Position numbers and translations under genes: made by a program. A DNA stretch of 64,000 bases from Pedobacter panaciterrae (GTDB taxonomy: Bacteria; Bacteroidota; Bacteroidia; Sphingobacteriales; Sphingobacteriaceae): contig NZ_LGEL01000013.1 in NCBI RefSeq assembly GCF_001636695.1, forward strand, positions 1-64,000, given 5' to 3'. Position 1 is the stretch's first letter; the number at the start of each line of letters is the position of its first letter. Positions 43,316 through 52,422 of this stretch are shown piece by piece. The notes under the pieces were generated by a model. It was not told the origin of the DNA. It made no database searches and saw only the letters and a list, made by a program, of their open reading frames with translations.

Positions 43316-46300
43316 TCATAATCCTAAAGAAATTCCGAACAACAGCATTCTACGCATTGGATAGCCACCTGAATTATCAAAGCCACCTACCGAGACCAAC
43401 TCTGCATCAGGGCCACTGTATCTCTGAAGAGTAACCACATTGTCCATCGTACAATAAATCCTTGCCTTGTCAAAAGGAAGACGTTTCCACAGTTTCTTTG
43501 TAAAGTTGTAAGACAAAGTCGCCGATTTGATTTTGAAATAAGATCCGTCCTCGATATATTCCGAATCATAATTGACGATCTGAGAAGCATCCCCCCAGGG
43601 ATTAAGCGTTGGATATTTGGCGATATCGCCACTTTTCTCCCATATAGCGTAATTATCGAAGTTTGGAAGAGAGGATCCCCCGGCGAAATCTTTTCCAAAT
43701 TTAAGCCTGTCAAGCAATGCAGTATTGACAATGTCTCTGCCTATAACAAAAGTTGAAACCAGGTTCAAACTGAACCCTTTATATGTAAAGTCATTTGTCC
43801 ATCCACCTGTCCATTTTGGATTGGGATCTCCTGCATAAATACGATCAGAAACATCTATCTTGTAATCACCATTCTGATCTTTGAAGTTACGGTCGCCAAC
43901 CTTCAACGCCTTGTTTTGCAATCCAATTAGTCTTTTCCCTGTTTTAGGGTTTACCGGAATCTGGCTTTCTGTCTGATAAACTCCCTGTGATTCATAAAAA
44001 AAGAATCCATTTAGGGGAGCGCCAGTTCGAATGATCGATCCAAATGCCTGTCCCGAAGTACTTATTTTAATAATGTCAGCATTTCCATCAGGAAGCGCTA
44101 TAACCCGGTTTTTATTAAAGGCAAAGTTCAAACCTGTACTCCATGTCAGATTACGGCCAAGTTCCGTATTGGTATTCAGCGTAAATTCTAACCCACGGTT
44201 AAGTACATCTGCTGCGTTTCGGTACACCTCGTTATATCCTGAAGTAGTAGGCAGAGAAGTAGTAAGTAATAATCCTCTTGTTACTTTTTCATAGGCATCG
44301 AAGATAAATTCGATCCTGTTCCTAAATAAAGAGAGGTCTAAACCAATATTACCCATCGAAGTTTTAACCCAGGTAAGGTTTTCATTTTTGAATCCATCGT
44401 ACCAGGTAGGTGTAAAACCCGATATCCCGCCATAAGAGATCTCAATCAGTGAATTGTACTGATCAAGTGAACCACCGTTCATGATACCTAAGGCAAGATA
44501 GTCGTTATCCCAGGTTGTTCCGGATAACCCGTAACTTCCCCTTATTTTTCCACTTGTTAGCCAGCTCAAATTAGACAGGAACTTTTCCTTACTGAAATTC
44601 CATCCTGCCGAAACAGATGGAAATACACCCCATCGGTTTGCCTTACCGAATTTAGAAGACCCATCTGTACGCATAGAAGCTCCAAACAAATATTTTTGCT
44701 GATAAGAATAATCAAGGCGACTGAAGTAAGACATTAGGGTATTGGCAGTATAATTACTACTTCCAATACTGTTTCCCTTTGGCCAGTTAACCGTTTGTGA
44801 CAAGGTTGGAGCACTGCTTACGCTGCTTACATTTGTTATTTTTGACTCCAGCTTTTCAGCACTCTGTCCTACCAAGAGACTTAGGCTATGCCCATCCCCA
44901 AACTTTGGTGCATAAGTTAATGTATTTTGAAAAAGCATGTTTCGGTTTTCCCCTGCTCCGCTGCTATTTGTTGCTCTCAAGGTACGTCTGGATACAGAAT
45001 AAGAATCCTGCATAGTCCGAAGGTATTCCAGACTCAGACTGGCTTTGTAGCTCAGGTCCTTCACTATATTCAGCGTGGCATCTGAACTAAAACGTACACG
45101 ATCATTGAGGTTGGAAATACTTCCTGGCTGGTAAACTTCTGCACCTTTCACTGCAGGGTTATCAGGAAGCGGAAGTAATGAGGAGAAATTACTTGAAAGT
45201 GAACCCGGATTTCTGCTTTGATCTGTACGTGAAACGGCAAGCGTATTATTTATAATCAAGGCCTTATTTAACGCATTAAAAGTAGTGCTGGCCATAGTGC
45301 TGTAGCGTTTGAAACCTGTATTAAAAAGGATTCCTACATTGTCCATATATCCCAGACTGATGCTATACTGACCGAAGTCACCGGCACCACGAATCGAGCT
45401 ATTGTAATCCTGGGTTATTGATGTGTTGTATAAATAGCCTTGCCAGTCTGATGAATTGCCATAGAAAGGGTTGGTTACATCAGTATACATACCAGGCATG
45501 AATGTACCATAAGGTGCATAAAGATCGTAAAGACGTTTTACCTGTTCACGTTCTTTGTTACCACCTGCTACATCAAGCAATTGAGGAACAAAGTTGATTC
45601 CTGTACGAATATTAAGATTGATCTGAGGCTTGCCCGTTTTTCCTTTTTTGGTGGTGATCAGAATCACGCCGTTGGCCGCTCTGGACCCATAAATAGCAGC
45701 TGCAGAAGCATCCTTCAGCACTACTACATCTTCGATATCACTGGGATTAAGATCGGCCAGTACATTGGTACTGGTGATTGCAAACTCGCTGCTTGTTTTT
45801 GAAATAATTGGAATTCCATCAACTACATACAGGGGTTCAGACATCGAAGAAGCATCGTCGCGACTTACCGCAGCCAAACCTCTGATGATGATTGCCGGAG
45901 AAGCACCCGGCTCACCTGAATTTAACTGAATATTTACTCCGGCTACCCTTCCCTGTAATAATGATTCGAAAGACTCAGCTGCCTGAGTTTCGGTGATTTT
46001 ATCCATTTTCACTGAAGAAACTGAACCCGTGATTTCTGTTTTTGCCTGACTTTTATAGCCCACTACCAACACATCTCCAAGTGTTTTGCTGTCTTCGGTA
46101 AGACGGATGGTTAAATCAGACTCACGTTTAAAAACCACTTTAAGAGGCTGATAGCCTATATACGAACAAAGCAATGTATCACCAATACTTAGCTGCAAAC
46201 GGAAACTACCTGACACATCGCTTACTGCTCCGATGCTTTTGCCTAATACTTTAATTGTCGCCCCGATCACCGTTTCTCCACGCTGATCGATCACTTTACC

Positions 46301-46384
46301 GGTCCTCACCGATTGAGCGAATACACTCGCAGGAATCACAAATACTGCAAAAAGAAAACAAGCTCTTTTTATTAATGCCTTCAT
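43316..46384 (-). CDS. SusC/RagA TonB-linked receptor
   Basis: 1022 residues from the ATG at 46384, which starts a clear signal peptide (MKALIKRACFLFAVFVIPASVFAQ); the longer form from 46426 would overlap the SusD stop. Carboxypeptidase-regulatory-like domain (RTGKVIDQRGETVIGATIKV), plug with GLAAVSRDDASSMSEPLYVVDGIP and VLKDASAAAIYGSRAANGVILITT, then the barrel ending RRMLLFGISLGL. No STN domain, so control does not run through FecI/FecR. Confidence 0.95.
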   Translation of the reverse strand: MKALIKRACFLFAVFVIPASVFAQSVRTGKVIDQRGETVIGATIKVLGKSIGAVSDVSGSFRLQLSIGDTLLCSYIGYQPLKVVFKRESDLTIRLTEDSKTLGDVLVVGYKSQAKTEITGSVSSVKMDKITETQAAESFESLLQGRVAGVNIQLNSGEPGASPAIIIRGLAAVSRDDASSMSEPLYVVDGIPIISKTSSEFAITSTNVLADLNPSDIEDVVVLKDASAAAIYGSRAANGVILITTKKGKTGKPQINLNIRTGINFVPQLLDVAGGNKEREQVKRLYDLYAPYGTFMPGMYTDVTNPFYGNSSDWQGYLYNTSITQDYNSSIRGAGDFGQYSISLGYMDNVGILFNTGFKRYSTMASTTFNALNKALIINNTLAVSRTDQSRNPGSLSSNFSSLLPLPDNPAVKGAEVYQPGSISNLNDRVRFSSDATLNIVKDLSYKASLSLEYLRTMQDSYSVSRRTLRATNSSGAGENRNMLFQNTLTYAPKFGDGHSLSLLVGQSAEKLESKITNVSSVSSAPTLSQTVNWPKGNSIGSSNYTANTLMSYFSRLDYSYQQKYLFGASMRTDGSSKFGKANRWGVFPSVSAGWNFSKEKFLSNLSWLTSGKIRGSYGLSGTTWDNDYLALGIMNGGSLDQYNSLIEISYGGISGFTPTWYDGFKNENLTWVKTSMGNIGLDLSLFRNRIEFIFDAYEKVTRGLLLTTSLPTTSGYNEVYRNAADVLNRGLEFTLNTNTELGRNLTWSTGLNFAFNKNRVIALPDGNADIIKISTSGQAFGSIIRTGAPLNGFFFYESQGVYQTESQIPVNPKTGKRLIGLQNKALKVGDRNFKDQNGDYKIDVSDRIYAGDPNPKWTGGWTNDFTYKGFSLNLVSTFVIGRDIVNTALLDRLKFGKDFAGGSSLPNFDNYAIWEKSGDIAKYPTLNPWGDASQIVNYDSEYIEDGSYFKIKSATLSYNFTKKLWKRLPFDKARIYCTMDNVVTLQRYSGPDAELVSVGGFDNSGGYPMRRMLLFGISLGL

Positions 46385-46389
46385 TAGAT

Positions 46390-47694
46390 TTAATTTTTCG
46401 ATAACCAATAACTGTTTTGACTCCATGAATTACTCTTTATGCTGTTTGCTGAAAGCGGCCAATTGGCTGCCCCGTTTTGCACATCGCTTTCAGTAAATTC
46501 AGGGATATTTTTACTTACTTTACCGAACCTGATCAGATCGAAAACACGTTGTCCACCGCCTATTAATACACGTCTGCGTTCCTGTAAAAGGGCATCTGCA
46601 AATGTTTCTTCAGTTAAAACAGTATAATTTTCGGTTGCCCCGACCGATGCCTTTATCAGGTACGTTTTGCCCTCGTTCAGGTTGCCGCTCCGCCAGGCTG
46701 CCTCCGCAAAAAGCAGGTTCACCTCGCGTTTCGGCAGTAATTCCAATACATCCGCTTCTTTTACGATCAGTGTAGCCATCTTATCACTGGTTGAAATATT
46801 GAACATACTTGTGCGACGGGCATCTCCTGTTGGGTAGATTGCATTTAGTCTATCCAAAGACATGCTCAACATAGATCCATCCAGTGGTTTTTGAGTAATC
46901 TCCGTACGTCTGTCAATTCCAACCGATAAGCCAAAACCTGATAAACTATCAAGAGTGGCAGGTGTAAATGAAGTGTTTAGCAATTCATAGGCATTTTGCG
47001 CCTTACCAAGCCATAGTTGTTCCTGAACCAGAAGTGACGTAATTGCTGTTTTATTAAATCTTACACCTGTTAGAGCAACGCTTTCTATACCATCATCATT
47101 TATCAGCATCCAAGGCAAAAGCCCTTTAGCTTCTGAAGCCCACTGAGCTGCCTGAGTGACTGATTCCCGGGTACTTAGACGTAAACCAAAATTATTCTTC
47201 TCTGCAGAAGGAACCTCTCCCCAGATTCGGGCAAGATAGAAATAGGCCATTGATTTGAGCGCCAATGCTTCGCCTCTGAACAAATTACGCTGATAGGTAT
47301 TAAGGATGCCAGGATCTGCCTGATTTACTATATCCAGTACGTCATTGGCATCACGGATCACATCGTAAAAATATCCCCAGTCGGTAAGCTGTTTTAGATT
47401 GCGCTGATCTGTGGTCAGCTCCTGCTTTACCACTAATTGCTGGTAATCAACAGCAACCTTCAGGTCTCCCGTTCGTGCGTCACCATACATCATCCAGGCA
47501 TAATTAGCCAGTAATGCTCTCCTAAGATCAACGTATCCCCCAACAACAGCTTGTTCTATCCGCTGCGACGAATTATAATAGCCGCGGACAACAGTCCTAT
47601 TTTCTAAATCATCGATCGTCAGGGAATCCTTACAAGAAGAAAGGACGCTTAGCGCTACGATCGGGATGAACTTCCAAAATTTCATATAGTTCAT
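46390..47694 (-). CDS. SusD/RagB-family lipoprotein (pair with the SusC at 47712)
   Basis: 434 residues. Lipoprotein signal PIVALSVLSSC; SusD features IEQAVVGGYVDLRRALLANYAWM, FRGEALALKSMAYFYLARIWGEVP and LLQERRRVLIGGGQRVFDLIRFGK. It is shorter than the other two SusD proteins of the window. Eighteen bases follow the upstream SusC-like gene and five bases precede the next SusC gene, so two pairs are stacked in one transcript. Confidence 0.92.
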   Translation of the reverse strand: MNYMKFWKFIPIVALSVLSSCKDSLTIDDLENRTVVRGYYNSSQRIEQAVVGGYVDLRRALLANYAWMMYGDARTGDLKVAVDYQQLVVKQELTTDQRNLKQLTDWGYFYDVIRDANDVLDIVNQADPGILNTYQRNLFRGEALALKSMAYFYLARIWGEVPSAEKNNFGLRLSTRESVTQAAQWASEAKGLLPWMLINDDGIESVALTGVRFNKTAITSLLVQEQLWLGKAQNAYELLNTSFTPATLDSLSGFGLSVGIDRRTEITQKPLDGSMLSMSLDRLNAIYPTGDARRTSMFNISTSDKMATLIVKEADVLELLPKREVNLLFAEAAWRSGNLNEGKTYLIKASVGATENYTVLTEETFADALLQERRRVLIGGGQRVFDLIRFGKVSKNIPEFTESDVQNGAANWPLSANSIKSNSWSQNSYWLSKN

Positions 47695-47711
47695 TTTTTA
47701 TATCATCATTG

Positions 47712-50135
47712 TTAAAAAACCAGTTTCAATCCCAACACAACCGAAGATGGAAGTGGGGTACCTGTATAGCTCAGGTCATATTTTCGAATTCCGTTTATAT
47801 TCTCCTCTGGGTTAATCCCGCTGTATTTTGAAAGTGTGATCAGGTTATCACCGCGAACAAATACTTCCATATTACTCATCGACGCCATATGCTTGAACAT
47901 TGAACCAAAATTGTAGGAAACAGATATCTTATTTAATCGGATAAAGCTGCCATCCTCGACTTGTCTGATCCCCTGATAAATTGTACGTCCGTTAATGTCG
48001 GTACTGGAAGTGTAATACGGTGTTTCTGCATTTTTAAGTGGAAAATCATTCCCTACGTTGTCGGCATAATATTTACTGGTAAAGGATTCAGCGGCGACAT
48101 CTGCACCCCAGGCATAAGTTAATGTCATGCTGGCAGAAATATTCTTGTACCTAAAGGTGTTACTAATACCGCCAAAAGCCTTAGGTTCGCTGTTACCGAT
48201 CACTTTTTGCTGCTTACCCTCATAAGCCACCAGAGAAGTCAGGGCATCCCCCTTTGAGAGCGCACTCAGGTAAACCAGGCTGGTATTCTCAATATCAGCA
48301 GGCATAGCCCTTACTTTATTTCGATAGGCTGCAATATTCAGGTTACTTGACCAGCTGAAATTGCCCTTATTTATCCATTTTCCATCAAGGTTAAATTCAA
48401 ATCCTGTAAGACCGAGTGATCCACCCATTTCATATTGATAATCAATCCCCTGTATGTTGGGCAGGTATCTCTGATAGATAAAATCCTTGTAAATCTTACT
48501 GAAATAGTTAACAGAAAAGTTCAAAGATGGACTAATATCGACCGCCAGTCCGGCATCAAACTGATAAATACCTACACTTTTTGCCCCTTCAAAAGCTGGA
48601 TAAAGCAAGCCAATACCCAATTCATTACCTCCATAGTAATCACCATATCCTTGTAATTGTCCGCGATAAATTTCAGGTCTGTTTAATATTCCTGTTTTAC
48701 CGATAGAAGCGTTGACTTTTACTGGAATTTTCAGGGTGTTTTTCAGATCATAGTGAAGACCTAAAGCCGGATACAATGCCCATTTATTATCATAAAATGA
48801 ACTTCCATCTGTGCGAAGAACCATGTTTACCGTCATATCTTCTTTATATTTGAATTTCCAGATCCCGTAAAAGGAAACCAGTTTTTCTATCTCGTGATCC
48901 GAAAATGCATTTGTCTGGCTTGCATTATATCCTGTAACTACTTTTACATAATTAGAGCCTCCATTTTCCAGACTGCGTTTGCCATCTACTGATGTCAGTC
49001 TATTATCCGTGTTCCTGAGTTCGTTTCCGATCGTCATGTCTAATTTTAGCACATCGGAAAATTCATGAAGATAGTTTAAAGAAGTATTTACAGTGATCAA
49101 CTGTCTCTTATAAGCAGCACTTGCTGCCGAGATATTACCATCTAATACAGTGGAAGGAATATACATATCACGACTAGCACCTTCATAAGACAAGCCGGCT
49201 ACCGAACTGATTTTAAACTTAGGGCTAAACTGATAATTTAGTTCCATGGAGGAAATCAATCCGATATTTCTATTCTTATTCATGAAAAAGCTTTCGTCAT
49301 TAATGACCGGAAGAAGGAGATCACGGTTAAGCTCTCCGGCATAGCGTCCATTTCTGTTTGCCAGTGCCAGGTTATTAAAGAAATGTGCCGAAAATTCTTT
49401 TGATATATTATATCTGGCATTCAGGAATAAAGACTGACGTCCAAATCCGGAGTCTTTTATAGTGCCCTTATCCTGATAATTTGTTAAACCAAACAGATAA
49501 GAACCATAGTCGCCGCCCCCATCAACTATAACATTCTGTTCGTTAACTATACCTCCATTACCATAAACCTCCCTGCGTCCGATGGTATTGAAATTATAGA
49601 AGGCATCTTTCCGATAATCCATGCTCTGCAAGAAGTTAGCTCCCGCAAAGGCACTTGCCCTCACATGAATAGCGCCGGTTTTGCCCTCTTTCATGATGAT
49701 GTTAAGCGCTCCATTTGGTGCCTGTACCCCATAGGCGGAGAGGAGATCTATCTCCTTAATAATTTCGACTCGTTCAATTTGGTCAGAAGAAAAATAACTG
49801 AGCGGGTTAATTCCAGTTATATTCGATGGGCTCGAGATAATCGGGACACCATTGATGAGGATAAGCGGCATCGTAGATTGATCTGTTGGATCCAGGTTTA
49901 ATCCGCGAAGATTAAGGATAGACTGGGTGCCGGGCGTGCCTGACCAACTTTTTATCCTTAATCCTGCTACGTTACCCTGCAAGATATTTTCAAGGCCAAT
50001 TCGGTTAGATAAGACCACACTATCTACCACCAGGGTATCCTGCGCACGTACCCTCGACACTCCGAAGAATGTGAGAAAAAGAAACATAGTTTTCCAAATA
50101 CATTTGGGTAGTAATTCCATAATTATTTTTTTCAA
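47712..50135 (-). CDS. Short SusC-like TonB-dependent receptor
   Basis: 807 residues, about 200 fewer than the other SusC proteins. After the signal peptide (about 1-31) the protein goes straight to a plug (LENILQGNVAGLRIKSWSGTPG, PLILINGVPIISSPSN, EIDLLSAYGVQAPNGALNIIMKEG) and lacks the carboxypeptidase-like N-terminal domain. The barrel ends PLPSSVVLGLKLVF. The first gene of the operon; no clear -7/-33 pair was found upstream. Confidence 0.9.
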   Translation of the reverse strand: MKKIIMELLPKCIWKTMFLFLTFFGVSRVRAQDTLVVDSVVLSNRIGLENILQGNVAGLRIKSWSGTPGTQSILNLRGLNLDPTDQSTMPLILINGVPIISSPSNITGINPLSYFSSDQIERVEIIKEIDLLSAYGVQAPNGALNIIMKEGKTGAIHVRASAFAGANFLQSMDYRKDAFYNFNTIGRREVYGNGGIVNEQNVIVDGGGDYGSYLFGLTNYQDKGTIKDSGFGRQSLFLNARYNISKEFSAHFFNNLALANRNGRYAGELNRDLLLPVINDESFFMNKNRNIGLISSMELNYQFSPKFKISSVAGLSYEGASRDMYIPSTVLDGNISAASAAYKRQLITVNTSLNYLHEFSDVLKLDMTIGNELRNTDNRLTSVDGKRSLENGGSNYVKVVTGYNASQTNAFSDHEIEKLVSFYGIWKFKYKEDMTVNMVLRTDGSSFYDNKWALYPALGLHYDLKNTLKIPVKVNASIGKTGILNRPEIYRGQLQGYGDYYGGNELGIGLLYPAFEGAKSVGIYQFDAGLAVDISPSLNFSVNYFSKIYKDFIYQRYLPNIQGIDYQYEMGGSLGLTGFEFNLDGKWINKGNFSWSSNLNIAAYRNKVRAMPADIENTSLVYLSALSKGDALTSLVAYEGKQQKVIGNSEPKAFGGISNTFRYKNISASMTLTYAWGADVAAESFTSKYYADNVGNDFPLKNAETPYYTSSTDINGRTIYQGIRQVEDGSFIRLNKISVSYNFGSMFKHMASMSNMEVFVRGDNLITLSKYSGINPEENINGIRKYDLSYTGTPLPSSVVLGLKLVF

Positions 50136-50400
50136 AATTTATTCAAGAAACTGGCATATCTTTGTATTAGTATCAATTCCAGATTCCTTTTATTGCTTAC
50201 CTAAAGAGCCCTACACTCCTTCGTTAATTGTTTAGCAATGATAAACTTTGTTTATTAAGAGAATACGTTAAAAAGATTAAAGAATTATGAATCATTAGGC
50301 AATCAAATCCTATCCCGTTAACATATAGAAAATACTATATCGTGTTCCCACCTACCGTAAGAGTCGATTCTGGTGATTCTGTGTATACTGAATAGCCCAT

Positions 50401-50485
50401 TCTGAAAACTAAAAAGAGGTTAAAAGTTTAGATTATGCCTTATTCGTTGACATAATCTAAACTTTTAACCTCTTTCGGATTCAGA
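50401..50485. repeat. 25-bp perfect inverted repeat with outer stem
   Basis: Arms 50413-50437 and 50451-50475 are exact reverse complements with a 13-base loop, and an outer TCTGAA/TTCAGA pair (50401-50406, 50480-50485) extends the structure. On the minus strand the stem is followed by TTTTTAG, so it could terminate transcripts coming from the DUF1080 gene. Its length is unusual for a plain terminator. Confidence 0.85.
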
Positions 50486-50529
50486 TACTCCTGAAATAGT
50501 AGTCAGTGAAAATCTTTAAAGACTTAACG

Positions 50530-50563
50530 CTGCGAAACGTTTACTCTGTTACGCAGTTTTTTT
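50530..50563 (+). terminator. Terminator-like hairpin with T-run on the plus strand
   Basis: CTGCGAAAC (50530-50538) pairs with GTTACGCAG (50548-50556) with one mismatch, followed by seven T residues. It has the form of an intrinsic terminator for plus-strand transcripts, although no plus-strand gene lies upstream. Confidence 0.5.
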
Positions 50564-50580
50564 GCGCAAGGCATTAATTT

Positions 50581-50617
50581 CTGCTCAACCGACATTTTTG
50601 AAAATGAGATTGAGCAG
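50581..50617. repeat. Two-level hairpin downstream of the DUF1080 gene
   Basis: CTGCTCAA (50581-50588) pairs with TTGAGCAG (50610-50617), and CATTTT pairs with AAAATG inside it. It lies 35 bases after the DUF1080 stop on the minus strand and could stabilise or end that transcript. Confidence 0.55.
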
Positions 50618-50651
50618 CAGATGCAAAAAAGATGGATGACCATCTTATGCC

Positions 50652-51389
50652 TTATAAATTTAGGATTTTGATATTTCTAAAAGCAACACCCTTACTCCAG
50701 TCCTGTAAAGCAATACGTCCAGAACTAGCTTTTCCAAAAGCAGGAAAACTTTTAAAGTAACTCGCATCAACTTTTGCCTTCCATTGCGGAGATTTCAGAT
50801 CCTCCATTGCGGTTACCTTATCGTTTAAATAGAAAGTGATTTTTCCATTTTCCTGTACTATTCTAGACTGATTCCACTCGCCTGCCGGCTTTGCATCAAC
50901 CTTGTTAACCTGCTCCATAAAACCATAAAGGCAGCCGGGTCTTTTGGTTGGCTTTACCATATCCGGATGCTCATTCCCTAAGAGTTGATATTCTGGTCCT
51001 GATGCCCACGTTGTTGGGTTATCCTGGTTTTCCTGTACATTAACGAATACACCACTATTACCGGTTGCCTTTAATTGCCACTCAAAACGCAAATCATAAT
51101 CTTTATAACTGTCGTTGCTGACCAAATCTCCGTGCTCAAGCTCCGGATTTTCGGTACAATGCAGGACACCATCTTTAACCAACCATGCTGAAGGTACCAC
51201 ACCCCTATTATATAAATGCCATCCATCAGTTGTTTTACCATCAAATAATAGCTTCCAGCCTTGTTCTTTTTCCGAGCTGGTTAACTGATTGTTGCCAACA
51301 GGAGTATCTTTACAGCTAATAAATAATATAGTAGTTGCCAGGTACAAGCCCATCCGACAACAGAATTGAATTGATAATCTTTTATTCAT
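50652..51389 (-). CDS. DUF1080 (3-keto-disaccharide hydrolase-like) lipoprotein
   Basis: 245 residues with lipoprotein signal ATTILFISC. The mature part is a single concanavalin-like DUF1080 domain: GWKLLFDGKTTDGWHLYN, WLVKDGVLHC, DYDLRFEWQLKATGNSGVFVN and a final GRIALQDWSKGVAFRNIKI. Some members hydrolyse 3-ketoglycosides; substrate here unknown. Single gene, divergent from the ArsR/SRPBCC pair. Confidence 0.88.
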   Translation of the reverse strand: MNKRLSIQFCCRMGLYLATTILFISCKDTPVGNNQLTSSEKEQGWKLLFDGKTTDGWHLYNRGVVPSAWLVKDGVLHCTENPELEHGDLVSNDSYKDYDLRFEWQLKATGNSGVFVNVQENQDNPTTWASGPEYQLLGNEHPDMVKPTKRPGCLYGFMEQVNKVDAKPAGEWNQSRIVQENGKITFYLNDKVTAMEDLKSPQWKAKVDASYFKSFPAFGKASSGRIALQDWSKGVAFRNIKILNL

Positions 51390-51547
51390 ACTTTTTTTTT
51401 TGAGTTAAACATATGCAATTATATGCAATAACGCAAATAATTGCAAACAAAGAATTTCTAACACGTGAATCCAAATTATTTTCTGTTTTAGCCTTTTTCA
51501 ATCATTATTGAGCCTTTGCCTTTGTCAATATTTAGATTGACCTAAAA

Positions 51548-51579
51548 TTTGCGTAACCAAGTGGTATCATATATATTTG
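51548..51579 (+). promoter_or_regulatory. Bacteroidota-type promoter of the ArsR/SRPBCC genes
   Basis: A -33 box TTTG (51548-51551), a 20-base spacer and a -7 box TATATTTG (51572-51579) match the TTTG/TAnnTTTG consensus well. Transcription would start about 15 bases before the ArsR start codon. Confidence 0.65.
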
Positions 51580-51602
51580 TAACTACATGGTTTCAAATAT
51601 AT
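51571..51602. promoter_or_regulatory. Inverted repeat over the ArsR promoter, candidate operator
   Basis: ATATATTTG (51571-51579) and CAAATATAT (51594-51602) are exact reverse complements with a 14-base spacer. One arm covers the -7 box and the other the start codon, a position where an autorepressor would block transcription. Confidence 0.4.
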
Positions 51603-51945
51603 GGAGTTAAGAAGAGATGTATTTCAGGCAATAGCAGATCCTACAAGACGTGAAATTATTGATTTACTCAGCAATCAGTCCCTGAATCTCAATACTGTTG
51701 CTGGTCATTTCAGCATCACGAGGCCTGCAATTTCAAAACACATCAAAATCCTCACAGAATGTGGGCTAATAATAGTGAAGCAGGATGGCAGGGAGCGTGT
51801 ATGCAAAGTAAATGCGCAAAAACTAAAAGAAGTTGATAAATGGCTGAACCGATACAGGAAATTCTGGAACAATAAATTGGATGCTCTGGGTAACTTTCTG
51901 GAGCGAGAGGACGAGCACAATTTATCAAAAGATAACTTAATTTAA
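51601..51945 (+). CDS. ArsR-family winged-helix repressor
   Basis: 114 residues: the ArsR core (VFQAIADPTRREIIDLLSNQSLNLNTVAGHFSITRPAISKHIKILTECGLI) with recognition helix about residues 45-58 and a wing VKQDGRERVC. It has no CxC metal motif. The pairing with an SRPBCC gene 11 bases downstream is common and suggests a small-molecule-responsive pair. Confidence 0.92.
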   Translation: MELRRDVFQAIADPTRREIIDLLSNQSLNLNTVAGHFSITRPAISKHIKILTECGLIIVKQDGRERVCKVNAQKLKEVDKWLNRYRKFWNNKLDALGNFLEREDEHNLSKDNLI

Positions 51946-51956
51946 AACTAATAAAT

Positions 51957-52385
51957 ATGGAAACAAAACCACTGATTGTAGAACGCACTTACAATGCACC
52001 TATAGAAAAGGTATGGAAAGCCATTACCGACAATGACCAGATGAAAGAATGGTATTTTGAACTCGAAGAATTCAAAGCAGAAAAGGGATTCAAATTTCAG
52101 TTTACCGGAGGCGATGAAAAAGTACAGTATCTTCATGAATGCGAAGTGATTTTCGTTGACCCACCTAATAAGCTTAGTTACACTTGGACCTATCCTGAAC
52201 ATAGCACAGGCTATTCGGTAGTCACTTGGGAACTTTTTAAAAAAGGAGATAACAAAACACTGTTAAAATTGACTCATGAAGGATTGGATAGCTTTCCTAA
52301 AGACAGCCCGAATTTTGCTATTACAAGCTTCACTGAGGGATGGAACTTTATACTTGGAGAATCTCTGAAAAATTATGTGGAGTAA
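51957..52385 (+). CDS. SRPBCC/AHSA1-domain protein
   Basis: 142 residues with the START-like AHSA1 fold: IVERTYNAPIEKVWKAITDNDQMKEWYFE at the start, KLSYTWTYPEHSTGYSVVTWEL in the sheet and a final long helix FTEGWNFILGESLKNYVE. It binds a hydrophobic ligand in a deep pocket; ligand not known. Same transcript as the ArsR gene. Confidence 0.92.
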   Translation: METKPLIVERTYNAPIEKVWKAITDNDQMKEWYFELEEFKAEKGFKFQFTGGDEKVQYLHECEVIFVDPPNKLSYTWTYPEHSTGYSVVTWELFKKGDNKTLLKLTHEGLDSFPKDSPNFAITSFTEGWNFILGESLKNYVE

Positions 52386-52422
52386 AAACTTATCGAAAAA
52401 GTAATAAGGAAGTTTTAGAATC

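Larger units (their letters stand above)
50136..50651. other. 516-base gene-free region with three hairpins
   Basis: The gap between the SusC-like gene and the DUF1080 gene contains no gene I can support. It holds three stem-loops at 50401-50485, 50530-50563 and 50581-50617 (listed separately) and otherwise AT-rich sequence. The operon promoter must lie here, but I could not point to a good -33/-7 pair on the minus strand. Confidence 0.7.

Noticed and set aside
50157-50164. TATCTTTG -7-like box on the plus strand
   Set aside because: No TTG at the right distance and no plus-strand gene downstream.
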